This document shows, one piece after another, positions 10,740 to 26,690 of a stretch of 64,000 bases of DNA. Both the position numbers and the translations under genes were made by a program. The first letter of the stretch is position 1. The number at the start of each line of letters is the position of its first letter. Source of the stretch: Arthrobotrys musiformis. Taxonomy: Eukaryota > Ascomycota > Orbiliomycetes > Orbiliales > Orbiliaceae. The notes under the pieces were generated by a model, which made no database searches, was not told the DNA's origin, and was given only the letters and a program-made list of their open reading frames with translations. The stretch is from the NCBI GenBank assembly GCA_036971715.1, contig JAVHJL010000007.1, positions 1,550,001 through 1,614,000 of the forward strand, in the 5' to 3' direction.

Positions 10740-13700
10740 TTATTTTTTTTTTTAAAAAAAAAATTTTTATTATATAAAATTCTTATACAAAAATATTTTG
10801 TAAATGAGAAATAGGGTATTTAAAAATATTAGATTTATATAAAAAAGTTTTGCATAATATATTTTAATATATAAAAATTTAATTAAAAAATATTACTATA
10901 TAAAAAGTTTATTAAAGAAATAATCTTATATTAAAAATATTATAAATAATAAATTCTATATTATATATATAATTATATAAATATAATAGTATATAAATAT
11001 AATTAAATTTATTAAAAATTAAAAATCAGAATTTAAACTTTTAAATATTTCTATATTTAATAATTTAATATATAAAAATTAAATATATTTAAATAATACT
11101 TTCAGATAAAAGTATATTAAAAAATAGAATTTCAAAATATTATAAAATTCAATTAGAATTAACAAAACTTAAACATTAAAAAAGAATTTAATAAATAAAA
11201 AAAATAAAAAAATTTAAATTTTCTTTAAAAATTAATTATAATTAGTATATTCAAAATAAACATAAATACTTTATTATAAAAAATTTTACAAAATATTTAA
11301 TCTATATTAAACAAAAAAAAAGTAAATATAATATTATTTTATATAAATAATCTTTTAAATTCTATGTTTTTTCCAAAATTAACCTTAATAATAAATTATA
11401 TTTCAAATATTTATTAAAAGAAAATAAAAAAGTTTTAAAAAATAACAATTCACTTTAAAACTATAAAAAAAAAAATTTAAAAAAAATAATAAAAAATAAA
11501 TAAAAATCAAAAAATAATATTCAATTTTTAAAAACAAATATTAAAATTTTAAAAAAATCTTAAAAAGTTTTTTAATAAATTTAACATTATTATATTAAAG
11601 TATAAACATTATTAGTAAAAAATATAAATTATTATTAATAAATATTATAAGAATATAGCTTATATTAAGGTAAAGTTAAAATTATCAGAAAAATTAGGGG
11701 GTTTTAATTCTAAAAAAGAAAAAAAGTCTTTAGTTTCTAAAAAACTAATAAATTATTACCATACTCTAAAACTTTCTCTCAAAAAAATAATAAATTTTAA
11801 TCTAAGTTTTTATCCAATAAATAATAAAAAAGTTTTAGATATAAAATATAAAAATAAAAAATATTCAAAATTTATAATTATATAATAATATTTTCATAAA
11901 AATGTCTATATTATACCAGTCTCTTCAAAATTCTTTAAAAATATTATAAAAAATTTAGTTTTTTTAATAAAAAAATTTATAAAAAATATTTATAAAAATT
12001 TTAAACTTATAAAGTAATTATCCTTTCTTTCTTTTATTCTTTATTTTTAATAATATATATAAATATATTTTATCAAAATATCCTTCTTCAACACACCAAA
12101 TTACTAATAGCTAATATTTTATTTATAGATTACATTATTTAAATAATATATACTAATATATCATTAATAGTTCTAATATATTATACAAAGTAGGAAATAC
12201 TTTTTTAATTTTTAAAAAAATTAAAAAATATTAAAACAAAAAATACCATTAATATTTAACAAACTATATATATAACCAAAAGTATAAATAAATAAAAGTT
12301 ATAAAATAATAATAATTTTTTCCAAAATAATACTAATCTTAGATTTTTTTAAATTATCCACATTTTCTCTTTAATTTTGTAATATTTTATTAGATAAACA
12401 TCCCAAATTATTTTAAAAAAGATTAAATAAATTTAAAAAAAATATTTCTTCTAATTATTAGAAATTATTTTTTAAATCATAAAGTTAAGACCATCAAATA
12501 AAATATTTATTATTTTTATTAAATCTTTCAAAAATCTTTTTAATATTATATTTAATAAAATTGTTATATTTTATTTTAATATTATTTAAATCTTTTCAAA
12601 ATTTTGGAAAAACTAATTCAAAAACTAATATATAAAATATATAGTAAATTTTTAAAAATCTAAGTATATTTAATTTGTATTAATATTTTCCAAATTATTT
12701 CTTAATCATATAAAAGCCAAATTTTTAATAATCAAATTTTTTATTAAGACATTTACTTTTTAAATTTTATACAAACAGATATATATATTTTTTTTTTTTA
12801 ATAATAAGGTTTTTAAATGATTTTTATTATAATAATAAGCTATTTATTCTTAAAAAAATTTAAAAATTTTTTTTTAAAAATACTATAAAAATTCTTTATT
12901 TATTCCATATATTTCTCAATTTCTAATACAATTTCTTTTAAAAAAAATAAAAATAAAAAAACTTTAAAATTCTATTTACACAATATTTCATACAAAATAT
13001 ATTTAATAACACTATACTAATATATATTATATATAAATTCTACTGAAAATAAAAAAAATATCCAATTATTTTAAACATAATTAAAAAAATTTCAGAAATA
13101 TATTTTAAAAATTTAAATAAAACATTCTAAAATTTTATTAATCTAAAAATAAGATTTTATCATAATATTGATTTTTAATTTTATTTAATTTATAATTAAT
13201 TATTAATATTTACTAATAAAAAATAAATTTCTATTATAAATATACTTTTGCTAAATTCTATATTTAGAAAAAATATATTAATAATATATTTATTAGAATT
13301 CTTTAATTCCCTATTAATTATATTATAGAATAAAAATAACAATTTTTAAAAATTTATCAATAATAATTAATATTTTATTATAAATGGTATTAATAAGAAT
13401 ATATTGTGTATATAACATTCCTTAAATAAAGTCATATATAATAATTTTAAAAAATATATTAAATATATTATAAAATTAAAGTATATTATATGATTTATAT
13501 TAATTAAATTTATTTTTATAATATATATTATAAGTTTTAATATATTTTTCAATATATTTTCTTATCTTAAACTAAAAATATATTTTAATAATAAACTCTT
13601 ATATTTAATCAATATTTAAATAACTATATATTTCTGAATTATAATACTAAGTAATGATTTCCTTCTAAAGTTTTTTGGTTGGAATATAAAAAAGTTCTTT

Positions 13701-16700
13701 AAATATGATAATTCCTTCATATAGTGCATAGTATTTTGGCAGGTCTTAAAATCTTTTTAAGATTTTTTTTACTATTGAATTTTATTAGTAGCTATTTATA
13801 AGTTAAGCTTGAAATTCATTTTTGATATAATATTTTGTAAGATTGAAAAATTTATTAATAATAATATAAATTTTTTCTTTTAATAAAATAATTTTTTTGT
13901 TAAATTCTATTCTTTTTATAAAATTTAATTATTAATTTATTATATTTACCAAAGCATTTTCTTTATTTTTAAAATAAACAATTTTTATATTATATTCTAA
14001 AAAAAGTTTTTATTAGTAAACTTATTTGTAATTAAATTTTTTTATAATTAAAAAAAAATAAAAATTTTTATAATTAAAAAAAACTATAAAAGGTTTTTTA
14101 ATTTAAAAATAAACATATTATTTTTTATAGACTTCTATAATAGTTATAAGTTCTTTATTATATATTAGATATTATAATTATATAAAATCAAATTTATAAA
14201 AAAAATAAATAATTAAATACTATTCTTGATTAAGATATTACTATAAAAAACATATTTTTAAGGTAGTAACTAAAATGTTTATTTTTATTTTAATAAAAAA
14301 TTTTAGATCATAAATTTTAAATATTAGAATAGATATAAAGATATTTTTTAAGATTTTAAAAGTTTCAAGTTTTTTAAATGTAAATTTAAATTTGATTTAT
14401 TTTTTTATGAATTTTATAAAAATTATTAATATAAAACTATATTTTCAAATAAATTATCAATAATAGTTATAAAGTTCTAAAAATAATTATATATTTTTAA
14501 CATTTTTTAATAAAAATTATTTTTGAATAATTTAAACTTTTTATAAATTTATTTTAATATTATTTAAAATAATTATAATTTTTAAAAATTTACATTCTAT
14601 AACAGCAAATTCACATTTATTAAAAAAACATTATAAATCATATTTTCTTAAAATATTAAATATTAAATTAATATATTTTTTATATTTTTCCAAATTCTTA
14701 CTATAAATAAAGATATTATTTAAATAAATTATATAAATTATATTAATATAATCTTATAAAATATAATTTATAAAAGCTTAAAAAAATATAAAAATATTAA
14801 TAAATTTAAAAAACATTATTATATATTTAAATAATCTATAATAATATTTAAAAACTATTTTCTACTTTTCTCTAAAATTAATTCATATATTAGAATATAT
14901 AAAAATAAAATCAAATTTAGTAAAAATCTTAGTTTTTATAAACCTATCAAAAAATTTACTAATAAAAAAAAAAAAACTAATATCCTTAATTATAATATTA
15001 TTAAAACTTCTATAATTAATACAAATTTATAATTTACTATTAGATTTTAATATAAAAAAAATAAAATATTTAGCTAAAAAGTTTAAAAATCAAATATATT
15101 TATTATAAAAATTTTTATTAATATATTTTCAAAAAATAATAGTTTCTTTTTCTATACATACATATATAAGAAGCAAATAAAATTACATTCCTTTTTTAAA
15201 AAAAATATAATATATAAATTAATTAATTTTTAATAAAAAAACATCTTCTAATAATAATTTAAAAATAATTTAATTTTCTAATTTAATTTAAAAAAATATT
15301 TTATTTTTTTTAATTTAAACTATTTCTTTTACTTTTAATAAAAAATATTAAAAATTTTTTAATTTATTTTTTAAATAATTATTAATTTTTTTAATTATTA
15401 TTTAAATAATAAGATTTAAGTAAACTTTTTTTTAATATTATATAATTCTTATTTTTTTATATATAATTTTTTTATATAAATATTAAAAGAATTTGAAAAT
15501 TCTATATTTCCAATTAATCTTAAAATTATATTATTATAATTAAAAATATTTAATAATTAAATTATAAACTATTTTTAAAATATTAATTAAAATATTTTTA
15601 AAATATTTTTTAATAAAAAATTTAAAATAAATTTAATAAATAATAGTTTTAATTTTTTTATAATTAAAAATAAAAATTATAATTAAATTTATAAATTTTA
15701 TAATAAATAAATTAAATTATATAATTATTTTTAAATAAATAAAAAAATCTTTAATATTATTATTAAAAAAAATGCTAATTTATAATTTATTAATATAAAT
15801 AAATATTATAAGATATTATTTAAAAAATTAAAATTATAAAATTTTAAAAAATATAAGTTTTATTTTTATAATATAAATACTAAATTGTTTAAAAAGTATT
15901 AATTCTTAAAATTATTTTAATTTAAATTTTTAATAAATTTTAAAAAAATATCAACTTATTTATTATATTTTTTAAATTTATAATTTAATTAATTATTATT
16001 AATATTTTAAAAAAATATTTATAGTAATAAGGTTAGGTAAAAATATTATAAATTTTAGATTTCTATATCTAGAATATAAAAATATTATGTTATAAAATAG
16101 GTTTTATAGTTTTTTTATTAATTAAAGTATTTATTATAAAAATAATAGTAATATTTTGATTTTAAAGTATTCTTTTTCTTTAAATTTATTAATTTAAAAT
16201 AATAAAAATTTTATATTTTATTAATTTAATATTTAATATACTTTACATATAAATTAAAGTAATTATAAAATTAAACTTAAGTATTTAAAGAATAGAATTA
16301 GCATTTTTATTTTTATTTATATTTAAATCTAAGATAATAATTAAAACAACTTTTATTAAATTAATAATTATAAATAGATTATTATAAATTTAATAATATT
16401 AATAAAAATCAAAATTATATACTTAATAGAAATTTTCATAAAATTTTAATTAAATCTATATAAAAAAAATAAGTTTTTTTAAGCAAAATTAGCAAATAAA
16501 AAAATAATTAAAATTATAATATTCATTTTTATAGATTGTTAATGCAGTAATATATTCTATTATATCTTTCCAATCATAATAATATTAAAAACATAATTTA
16601 AAAATTTAATTATAAAAAAAATATTAAACTTTATAGATCATATAAAAATAATATAAGGAATATTTTTCTTATACAATTCCAATAATAAATAGTAATCCTA

Positions 16701-17822
16701 AAAATTCATAAATAATTAATTTAATATTATTATTTTCTATTGTAATATAATAATTTTCTTAGTAATTTACAAACATTTTTTTATAAAAATTTATATTAAT
16801 ATAATAGAAAATTTTTTAATAAAAAATAAAATTAGTTTATTATTTTTCTCTTATAAGATTATATTTTATATATTTAGTAATAAAAATATAATAATAATTA
16901 AAATATCAAATATTTTATTAATTATATATTTTATTATAGTATTTATATTAAATAGAGATTAATTTTTAATAATTTATATATTAAACTTATTCTTTTTCAA
17001 AAAAAATAATATTATTAACTTTTTCTTCAATTAATAAAAGAAAAAAATAATTACTATTATCCTAATTAAAGAATAAAGGAAAGATAATATTAATTTATTT
17101 ATAATCTTTATTAAAATTAATTTATTATAAGTAATTAAAGATTTCTTTAGATATAATAAATAAAAATTAATAATAAATTATTTTAAAATATATAAAAATA
17201 TTTCTAAATTTAAAATTTTCTAAAACTATTCTTTAATAAAATCCTTATTTATATTTATAATATTAAATTAATTATTTATTCTCTTGTTATTTATATCTAA
17301 TATAATTATTAAAAATTAGATTATTCTATACTCAATAATATTCTTAAATATTAAATAAATAAAAAAAAAAATATATTTTCTTATTATTAATATTTATAAA
17401 AATAGTTAATTTTAAAATATTTATATAAATATTTAAAGAAATTTATAATATAATTTTATAAAATTATTCAATAATTTATTATTAAATTTTTTCAAAATTA
17501 GTAATAATAAATTATTACATTATATTAAATTTAATAAAAGCTTTATCTTTTTAAAAAAAATTTTAAATAGTATTATAAAAATTATATTATAAAATATTTT
17601 TCTTTTTTTTACATTTTTAAAAAAATATTTAAATTTATTATAATTCCAACAAAAAAAGCTATTAGATTTTAAACCTTTTAAAAAAGTATTATACTTATAT
17701 TTATATTGTGTAATATTTAAATCCATAAAAACTAGATTAAAAGTTTTAATTACCATTATATTTTTATTTTTATTTTTCTTTTAATTTCCAAAATTAAATT
17801 TCTTATTATAATTATTATTATT
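10082..17822 (-). mobile_element. Retrotransposon E1, 3' part, inverted (LTR2 plus pol region)
   Basis: LTR2 occupies 10082-10739 (658 bp, the same length as LTR1). Internal sequence 10740-17822 runs backwards from the pol end into gag. An RT active-site relic on the minus strand lies near 14697-14730 (Y-L-[D/N]-[D/N]-I-F-I-Y-S after allowing C-to-T/G-to-A). The segment stops at 17822 inside an AAT-type run where LTR3 begins. It completes the 5' part of E1 at 7693-9566. The top strand keeps C but has few G, the reverse of the matching part of E3. Confidence 0.85.
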
Positions 17823-18369
17823 ATTATAAATATCTGTTTGGAGGAAATGAATTGATTTTTTATATTATATAAAATATATTGCTTTTATAACATATTTGGT
17901 TTTGTTTGATTAATAGAAATCTAAATTATTAATCTATTTTGTTTTTATGTAATATTTATTATAATATATGTATGATAGATTACCACTTATTAAAAGGTTT
18001 GTTTTTTAAAAGTAAATAATAAGTAGATAGGTAAGCTATAATTTTATATACAATTTATTTTTTATATAAAAATTTTATTATATATTTAAGAATTTTTTAA
18101 ATAATAGTAGTTTTTAGATTTTTCTTAAAACTTTATTAATTAATTTATTAATTACTTTTATTAATTTACTACTTAATAGTAAAGTTTTAAAATAATTCTA
18201 TAAGTTTTTTATTTATTTTATTATATTATATTTTTTATATATAATTTTATTAATTCTATTAAATACTAATTATTCCTTTTAAAAAATCTGAACTAATAAA
18301 GTTAAGAAATCAGTAAAATACTAAGTTTATTTGGAAATTTTGTTAAAAAAACCTAGATAAAATATAATA
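17823..18369 (+). repeat. LTR3, 5'-truncated by the inversion breakpoint
   Basis: 547 bp matching LTR1 from its position 111 onward. The protected stretch continues from the detached 110 bp into the first tens of bases here (CTGTTTGGAGGAAATG), as expected if the two pieces were once joined. Confidence 0.87.
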
Positions 18370-21300
18370 CTTTGATTGATTTAACTCTTAGTAAGGTAAA
18401 TAGTGTATATTAATATAATAAATAATTAACTACAATTTAAATAATAATAATAATAGCAATAAATATAGATTACTTTTTAAAGAAGAATTTAAAATTCCTT
18501 CAAAACCTAATAATAGTAATTGATTATAAAAAATAATATATATAAGCTTAATTACGTAAATAAATTTACAAATTAAAAAAATAAACTTTATTTTTAATTT
18601 AGTATTAATTTATTTTTTTGATGAAAATTTCTATACACAAATATTAGTAGTAAATTTACAAAAATTAATATTTTTATTAAAATTTATTGGCATTTAAAAC
18701 ATAATAACCTAAGTAATATTAAATTTATAAAATTAAAAAGAAAAAAAACGCGTGTAATATATTAGAAACTTTAGTAAAGATATTTTTAAAGAATTTTTTA
18801 AGCTACTAAATGATAATATAAAGAATAACGGAGAAATTATAAAAAAAAAATCTAATTTTTTTTTATTATAAATTTTTAAAGAATAAATTAAAAAACTTTA
18901 GACAAAATTAGTATAATATGATGCTAAAAGACTTAAAATTCGAAATGAATGAGATAAACTTCAAAAAAAATTTAATATTAAAATATTATGAATTAGTAAT
19001 CCAACGAAATTTAATAAAATTTTTAAAAAACTTAATTATTTTTTTTAATAATTTGATATTTATTTTTGACTTTAAGCCTTTCAATTTTCCTATAATAATA
19101 TTAAAATTTTATTTGTAAAAATATATCTTAATAATATTATTTTTTAAACCTATATTTATTATTAAAACTACATAACGACTAAAGAACAAAAAAAACAAAA
19201 CCTAAACATAGTTAAAATAATAATAAATTATAAATTCTTTGTTATCTTTCTTAAATAATAATGTGGTAAAAATGATAAAACTATGAAAATCTAATAACAA
19301 ATTATTACTCTCAAGTAAACTAATTTTGTCTACAACTATTTTTAAAAATTTAATAAATTTATAGTTTTAACTAATTAAGATAAATTTAATTTATATTAAA
19401 AAATTTAAGAAAAATTCAAAGTAGAACTCTAATAATATATATATATTTATGAAAAAAAATGCTGAGATAAAGAACTATTTATTATAACTTATATAAAAAT
19501 ATAATAATATATTATTGAAATTAATAATATTAATTTTAAAATTTGTATTAATTAATTTTTTTACAAAAAAAAAAAAAGTATAATAATAATAATAATAATT
19601 ATAATAAGAAATTTAATTTTAGAAATTGGAAAAAAAATAAAAATAGAAATATAATAATAACTAAAACTTTTAATTTAGTTTTTATAAATCTAAATATTAT
19701 ATAATATAAATATAAATATAATATTTTTTAAAAAATTTAAAATTTAATAGCCCCCTTTACTAGAATTGTAATAAACCTAGATATTTCTTTTAAAAATACA
19801 AAAAAAAAAAAATACTATATAATATAATTTCTATAATATTATTTAAAATCTTTTTTAGAAATATAAAATCTTTATTAAATTTAATATAATATAACAATCT
19901 ATTATTACCAATTTCAAAAAAATTTAATAACAAATTATTAAATAATTTTATAAAGTTATATTATAAATTTCTTTAGATATTTATATAAATATTTTAAAAT
20001 TAATTATTCCTATAGATATTAATGATAAAAAAGTATTTTTTTTTTTTTACTTATCTAATATTTAAAAATATTATTAAATATAGAATAATCTAGTTCTTAA
20101 TAACCATATTAGATATAAATAATAGAAAAATGGATAATTAATTCAATATTATAAATATAAATAAAAACTTTATTAAAGAATAGTTTTAAAAAATTTTAAA
20201 TTTAGAAACATTTTTATATATTTTAAAATAATTTATTACTAATTTTTATTTATTATATCTAAAGAAATCCTTAACTACTTATAACAAATTAGTTTTAATA
20301 AAGATTATAAACAAATTAATATTATTTCTTTTCTATTTTTTAATTAAGATAATAATAATTTTTTTTTTTTTTTGTTAGTTAAAGAAAAAGTTGATAACAT
20401 TATTTTCTTTAAAAAAAAAAAAATTTAATATATAAATTATTAAAAATTAATTTTTATTTAACATAAATGCTATAACAAAATATATAATTGATAAAATATT
20501 TAATATTTTGACTATTATTATATTTTCATTATTAAATACACAAGATATAATCTTGTAAAAGAAAAGTAATAAACTAATTTTATCTTTTATTAAAAAATTT
20601 TTTATTATGTTAATATAGATTTTTATAGAAAAATATTTGTAAATTACTAAAAAAACTATTATATTGTAATAAAAAATAGTAATATTGAATTAATTATTTG
20701 TAAATTTTTAGAACTATTACTTATTATTAAAATTATATAAAAAAAACACTCTTTATATTATTTTTATATAATTTATAAAATTTAATACTTTTTTTATAAT
20801 TAAATTTTTAAATTATATTTTTAATATTACTATAACTAAAAAAATATAATAAAATATATTACTGCACTAATAATCTACAAAAACAAATATTATAATTTTA
20901 ATTACTTTTTTATTTGTTAATTTTGTTTAAAAAAATCTATTTTTTCTATATAAATTTAATTAAAATTTTATAAAAATTTCTATTAAGTATATAATTTTAA
21001 TTTTTATCAATATTATCGAACTTATAACAATCTATTTATAATTATTAACTTAATAAGAAATTGTTTTAATTATTATCTTAAATTTAAACACAAATAAAGA
21101 TAAAAATGCTAATTTTATTTTTTAAATACTTAAATTTAATTTTATGATTATTTCAACTTATATGCAAAGTATATTAAACATTAGATTAATAAAATATGAA
21201 GTCTCTATTACCTTAAATTAATAAATTTAAAAAAAAAAAAAATTTTAAAATTAAAATATTATTATTACTTTTATAATAAATATTTTAGTTAATAGAAAGA

Positions 21301-24300
21301 CTATAAAACTTATTTTACAATATAATATTTTTATATTTTAGATATAAAAATCTAAAATTTATAATATTTTATTTAATTTTACTATTATAAGTATTTCCCT
21401 AAAACATTAATAATGATTAACTAAACTATAAATTTAAAAAATATAACGAATAAGTTAATATTCTTTTAAAATTTATTAAAAATTTAAATTAGAATAGTCT
21501 TAAAAACTGATGTTTTTTGAATAATCTAATATCTATATTATAAAAATAAAATTTATATTTTCTAAAATTTTATAATTCTAATTTTTTAAATAATATTTTA
21601 TAATATTTGCTTATATTAATAGATTATAAATTAGTATTTTTTTTAATAATAGTATTAAAGATTTTTTTATTTATTTAAAAATCATTATATAATTTAACTT
21701 ATTTATTATGAAATTTATAAATTTAATTATAGTTTTTACTTTTAATTATAAGGAAATTGGAATTATTATTTACTAAACTTATTTTAAACTTTTTATTAAA
21801 AAATATTTTAAAGATATTTTAATTAATATTTTAAAAATAATTTATAATTTAATTATTAAATACCCTTAATTATAATAACATAATCCTAAAATTAACTAAA
21901 AATATAAAACTTTCGAATTTCCTTAATATCTATATAAGAAAATTATATATAAGAAAATAAAAATTATATAATATTAAAAAAAAATCCACCTAAACCTTAT
22001 TATTTAAATAATAATTAAAAAAATTAATAATTGTTTAAAAAATAAATTAAAAATTTTTTGATATTTTTTATTAAAAGTAAAAAAAATAGTTTAAATCAAA
22101 AAAAATAAAATATTTTTTTAAATTAAACTAAAAAATTAAATTACTTTTAAATTACTATTAAAAAATATTTTTTTATTAAAAATTAATTAATTTATATATT
22201 ATATTTTTTTTAAAAAAAAAAACATAATTTTGTTTGTTTTTTATATATATATGTACAAAAAAAGAAATTACTGTTTTTTAAAAATATATTAATAAAAATC
22301 TTTGTAATAAATATATTTGATTTTTAAATTTTTTAATAAGATATTTTATTTTTTTTATATTAAAATTTAATAATAAATTATAAATTTATATTAATTATAA
22401 AAATTTTAATAATATTATAATTAAAAATATTAATTTTTTTTTTTTATTAGTAAATTTTTTAACAAATTTATAAAAGCTAAAATCTTTATTAAATTTGACT
22501 TTATTAATATATATGCTAATATTTAAATTAATTTTAAAAAAGAATGGAAAATAGTTTTTAGATATTATTATAAATTATTTAAATATATAATAATGTTTTT
22601 TAATTTTATTAATGCTTTTGTATTTTTCTAAATTTTTATAAATTATATTTTATAAAATTATATTAATATTATTTATATAATTTATTTAGATAATATTTTT
22701 ATTTATAGTAAAAATATAAAAGAATATAAAAAATATATTAATTTAATATTTAATGTTTTATAAAAAAATAATTTACAATATTTTTTAAATAAGTCTAAAT
22801 TTACTATTATAGAATATAAAATTTTAAATATTATAATTATTTTAAATAATATTAAAATAGATTTATAAAAAATTTAAGTTATTTAAGAATAATCTTTATT
22901 AAAAAATATTAAAAATATATAGTTATTTTTAAAACTTTATAACTATTATTGATAATTTATTTAAAAGTATGATTTTATGTTAACAATATTTATGAAATTT
23001 ATAAAAAAATAAATTAAATTTGAATTTATATTAGAAAAAATTAAAGTTTTTAAAATTTTAAAAAATATTTTTATATTTATCCTAATTCTTAAAATATATA
23101 ATTTAAAATTTTTTATTAAAATAAAAACAAATACTTTAGTTATTATTTTAGAAATATATCTTTTATAGTAGTATTTTAATAAAAAATAATATTTAATTAT
23201 TTATTTCTTTTATAAATTTAATTTTATATAATTATGATATTTAATATACAATAAAGAATTTATAATTATTATAAAAGTTTATAAAAATAATATATTTATT
23301 TTTAAATTAAAGAATTTTTTATAATTTTTTTTAATTATAAAAATCTTATTTTTTTTAATTATAAAAAAACTTAGTTATAAATAAATTTATTAATAAAATT
23401 TTTTTTTAAAATATAATATAAAAATTGTTTATTTTAAAAGTAGAGAAAATACTTTAATAGATATAATAAATCAACAATCCAATTTTATAAAAAAAATAGA
23501 GTTTAATAAAGAAGTTATTTTATTAAAAAAAAGAATTTATATTATTATTAATAAATTTTTTAATCTTATAGAATATTATGTTAAAAATAAATTTTAAATT
23601 AAATTTGTAAATAGCTACTAACAAAATTTAGTAGTAAAAAGAATTTTAAAAAGATTTTAAAACCTACTAAAATATTATATACTACATAAAAGAATTATCA
23701 TATTTAAAGAATTTTTTTACATTCTAATTAAAAAATTTTAAAAAGAAATTATTATTTGATATTATAACTTAAAAGTATATAATTACTTAAATATTAATTA
23801 AATATAAGAATTTATTATTAAAATATACTTTTGGCTTTAAATAAAAAAATATATTAAAAAATATATTAAAATCTATAATATATGTTATAAAAATAAATTT
23901 AATTGATATAAATTATATAGTATACTCTAATCTTATAATATACTTAATATATTTTTTGAAGTTATTATATATAACTTTGTTTAAAAAATGCTATATGTAT
24001 AATATATTTTTACTAATATTATTTATAATGAAATATTAGTTATTATTAACAAATTTTTAAAAACTACTATCTTTATTTTATAGCGTAATTAATAGAAAAT
24101 TAAAGAATTTTAATAAATATATTACCAACACATTTTTTTTAAATATAAAATTTAATAAAAACATATTTACAATAAAAATCTATTTTTTATTAGCAAATAT
24201 TAATAATCAGTTATAAATTAAATAAAATTAAAAATTAATATTACAATAAAATTTTATTTTTAAATTAATAAAATCTTAAAACGCTTTATTTAAATTTTTA

Positions 24301-26690
24301 AAATATATTTTTGTAATTTTTTTAATTTTGTTTAAAATAATTAAATTTTTTTTTTACTTTTAGTAGAATTTATATATAATATATTTTAACACAATATTAC
24401 TAAACATATTTTATATAAAATATTATATATAAAATATTATATAAATAAAATTTAAAAACTTTCTTATTTTTATTTTTTTTAAAAAAAGTTATATTGAAAG
24501 CTGAAAAATATATAAAATAAATAAAAAACTTTTATAGTATTTTTAAAAAAAATTTTAAATTTTCTTAAAAATAAATAACATATTATTATAATAAAAATTA
24601 CTTAAAAGTTTTATTATTAAAAAAAGGAGATAAAGTATATCTACTTATATAAAATCTAAAAAGTAGATATTTTAATAAAAAATTTAATTATTAGAAATTT
24701 GATTTTTATATAATTAAGAAATAACTTAAAAAATATTAATATGAATTAGATATATTTGAATTTTTAAAAATCTATTATATATTTTATATATTAGTTTTTA
24801 AATTAGTCTTTTTAAAATTTCGAGAAAACTTAAATAATATTAAAATAAAATATAATGATTTTGCTGAATATAATATTGAAAAGATTTTTAAAAAATTTAA
24901 TAAAAATAATAAATATTTTATTTAATAGTTTTAATTTTATAGTTTAGAAGATGACTTTTAGTAATTAAAGGAAAATATTTTTTTTAAATTTATTTAATTT
25001 TTTTTAAAATAATTTGGGATATTTATTTAATAGGGTATTTTAAAACTAAAAAGAAAATGTAGATAATTTAAGAAAATTTAAAATTAGTATTATTTTAAAA
25101 AAATTATTATTTTATAATTTTTACTTATTTATATTTTTAGTTATATATATAATTTATTAAATACTAATAATATTTTTTGTTTTAACGCTTTTCTAATTTT
25201 TTTAAAAATTAAAAAAATATTCTTTATTTTGTATAATATACTAAAACTACTAATAACATATTAACGCGTATTATTTAAATAATATAATTTATAAGTAAAA
25301 TATTAGCTATTAGTAATCTGGTATATTAAAAAAGAATATTTTAATAAAATATATTTATATATATTATTAAAAATAAAAGAATAAAAGAAAAAAAGATAAT
25401 TATTCTACAAATTTAATATTTTTATAAATATTTTTTATGAAATTTTTTATTAAGAAAATTAAATTTTTTATAATTTTTTTAAGAATTTTAAAATAACTAA
25501 TATAATATAAACATTTTTATAAAAATATTATTATATAATTATAAATTTTGAATATTTTTTATTTTATATTTTATATCTAGAATTTTCTTATTATTTATTA
25601 AATAAAGACTTAGATTAAAATCTATTATTTTTTTAAAAAAAAGCTCTAAAATATAATAATAATTTATTGGTTTTTTAGAAACTAAAGATTTCTTCTTTTT
25701 TTTAGAATTGGAATTTTCTAATTCTTTTAATAATTCTAATTTTATTTTAATATAAGTTATATTTTTATGATGTTTATTAATAACGACTTGTATCTCTTGT
25801 TAATAATATTTATATTCTAATATAATAATATTAAATTTATTAAAAATTTTTTTAAAATTTTCTTAAAATTTTTTTAAAATTTTCTTAAAATTTTAATATT
25901 TATTTTTAAAAACTGAATATTATTTCTTAATTCTTATTTATTTTTTTTTGCTTTTTTTAAACCTTCTTCTTTATAACCTCAAAATGAGTTACTACTTTTT
26001 AAAGCTTTTTCGCCTTCTTTCAACAAATATCCAAAATACAACCTATTATTAAAATTAATTTTGGAAAAAAAACAGAATTTAGAAACTATTTATATAAAAT
26101 AATGTTATATTTATTTTTTCTTTACCTAATATAGATTAAATATTTTGTGGAACTTTTTATAACAAAGCACTTATATTCGTTTCAAATATATTAATTATAA
26201 CCAATTTTTAGAGGAAATTCAAATTCTTCTATTTTTTTTACTTATTAAACTTTTCTCTGACGTTTGAGTTTTATTGACTTTGAATTTTGTAATATTTTAA
26301 AATTCTATTCCCTAATATACTCTTATCTGAAAAGTATTGTTTAAATATATTTGATTTTGTATATTAAATTGTTAAGTACAGAAATGTTTAAAAATCTAAA
26401 TTCTAATTCTCAATTTTTAATAAGTTTAGTTATATTTATATATTATCACACTTATATAATTATGTATATAATATAGAATTTATTATCTATAGCATTTTCA
26501 ATATAAAATTATTTTTTTAATAAATTTTTTATACAATAATATTTTTTGATTAAATTTCCCATATATTATAGTATATTGCGCGAGATTTTCCTATATAAAT
26601 TTAATATCTCTAAATACTCTATTCTCTATCTACGAAATATTTTTGCATAGGAATTTTATATGATAAAGTTTCTTTTGAAAAAAAAGATAG
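18370..26690 (+). pseudogene. gag-pol relic of E2, destroyed by RIP
   Basis: The leftmost about 1.4 kb corresponds to gag. The RT active-site box is near 22680-22720: allowing G-to-A and C-to-T it reads Y-L-D-D-I-F-I-Y-S-K. The integrase core is near 24036-24080, readable as V-I-D-R-F-S-K-T-A-I-F-I after the same allowance. Stops occur every few codons in all frames. Protease, RNase H and the zinc-knuckle cannot be read with confidence. Confidence 0.7.

Noticed and set aside
13367..13552. Short open frames in the AT-rich block (also 17520-17756, 18918-19118, 46551-46769, 47321-47548)
   Set aside because: They consist of Lys, Asn, Ile, Phe and Leu codons only, sit inside aligned copies of the retrotransposon or M1, and are closed by stops in sister copies. 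They are chance frames in RIP DNA.
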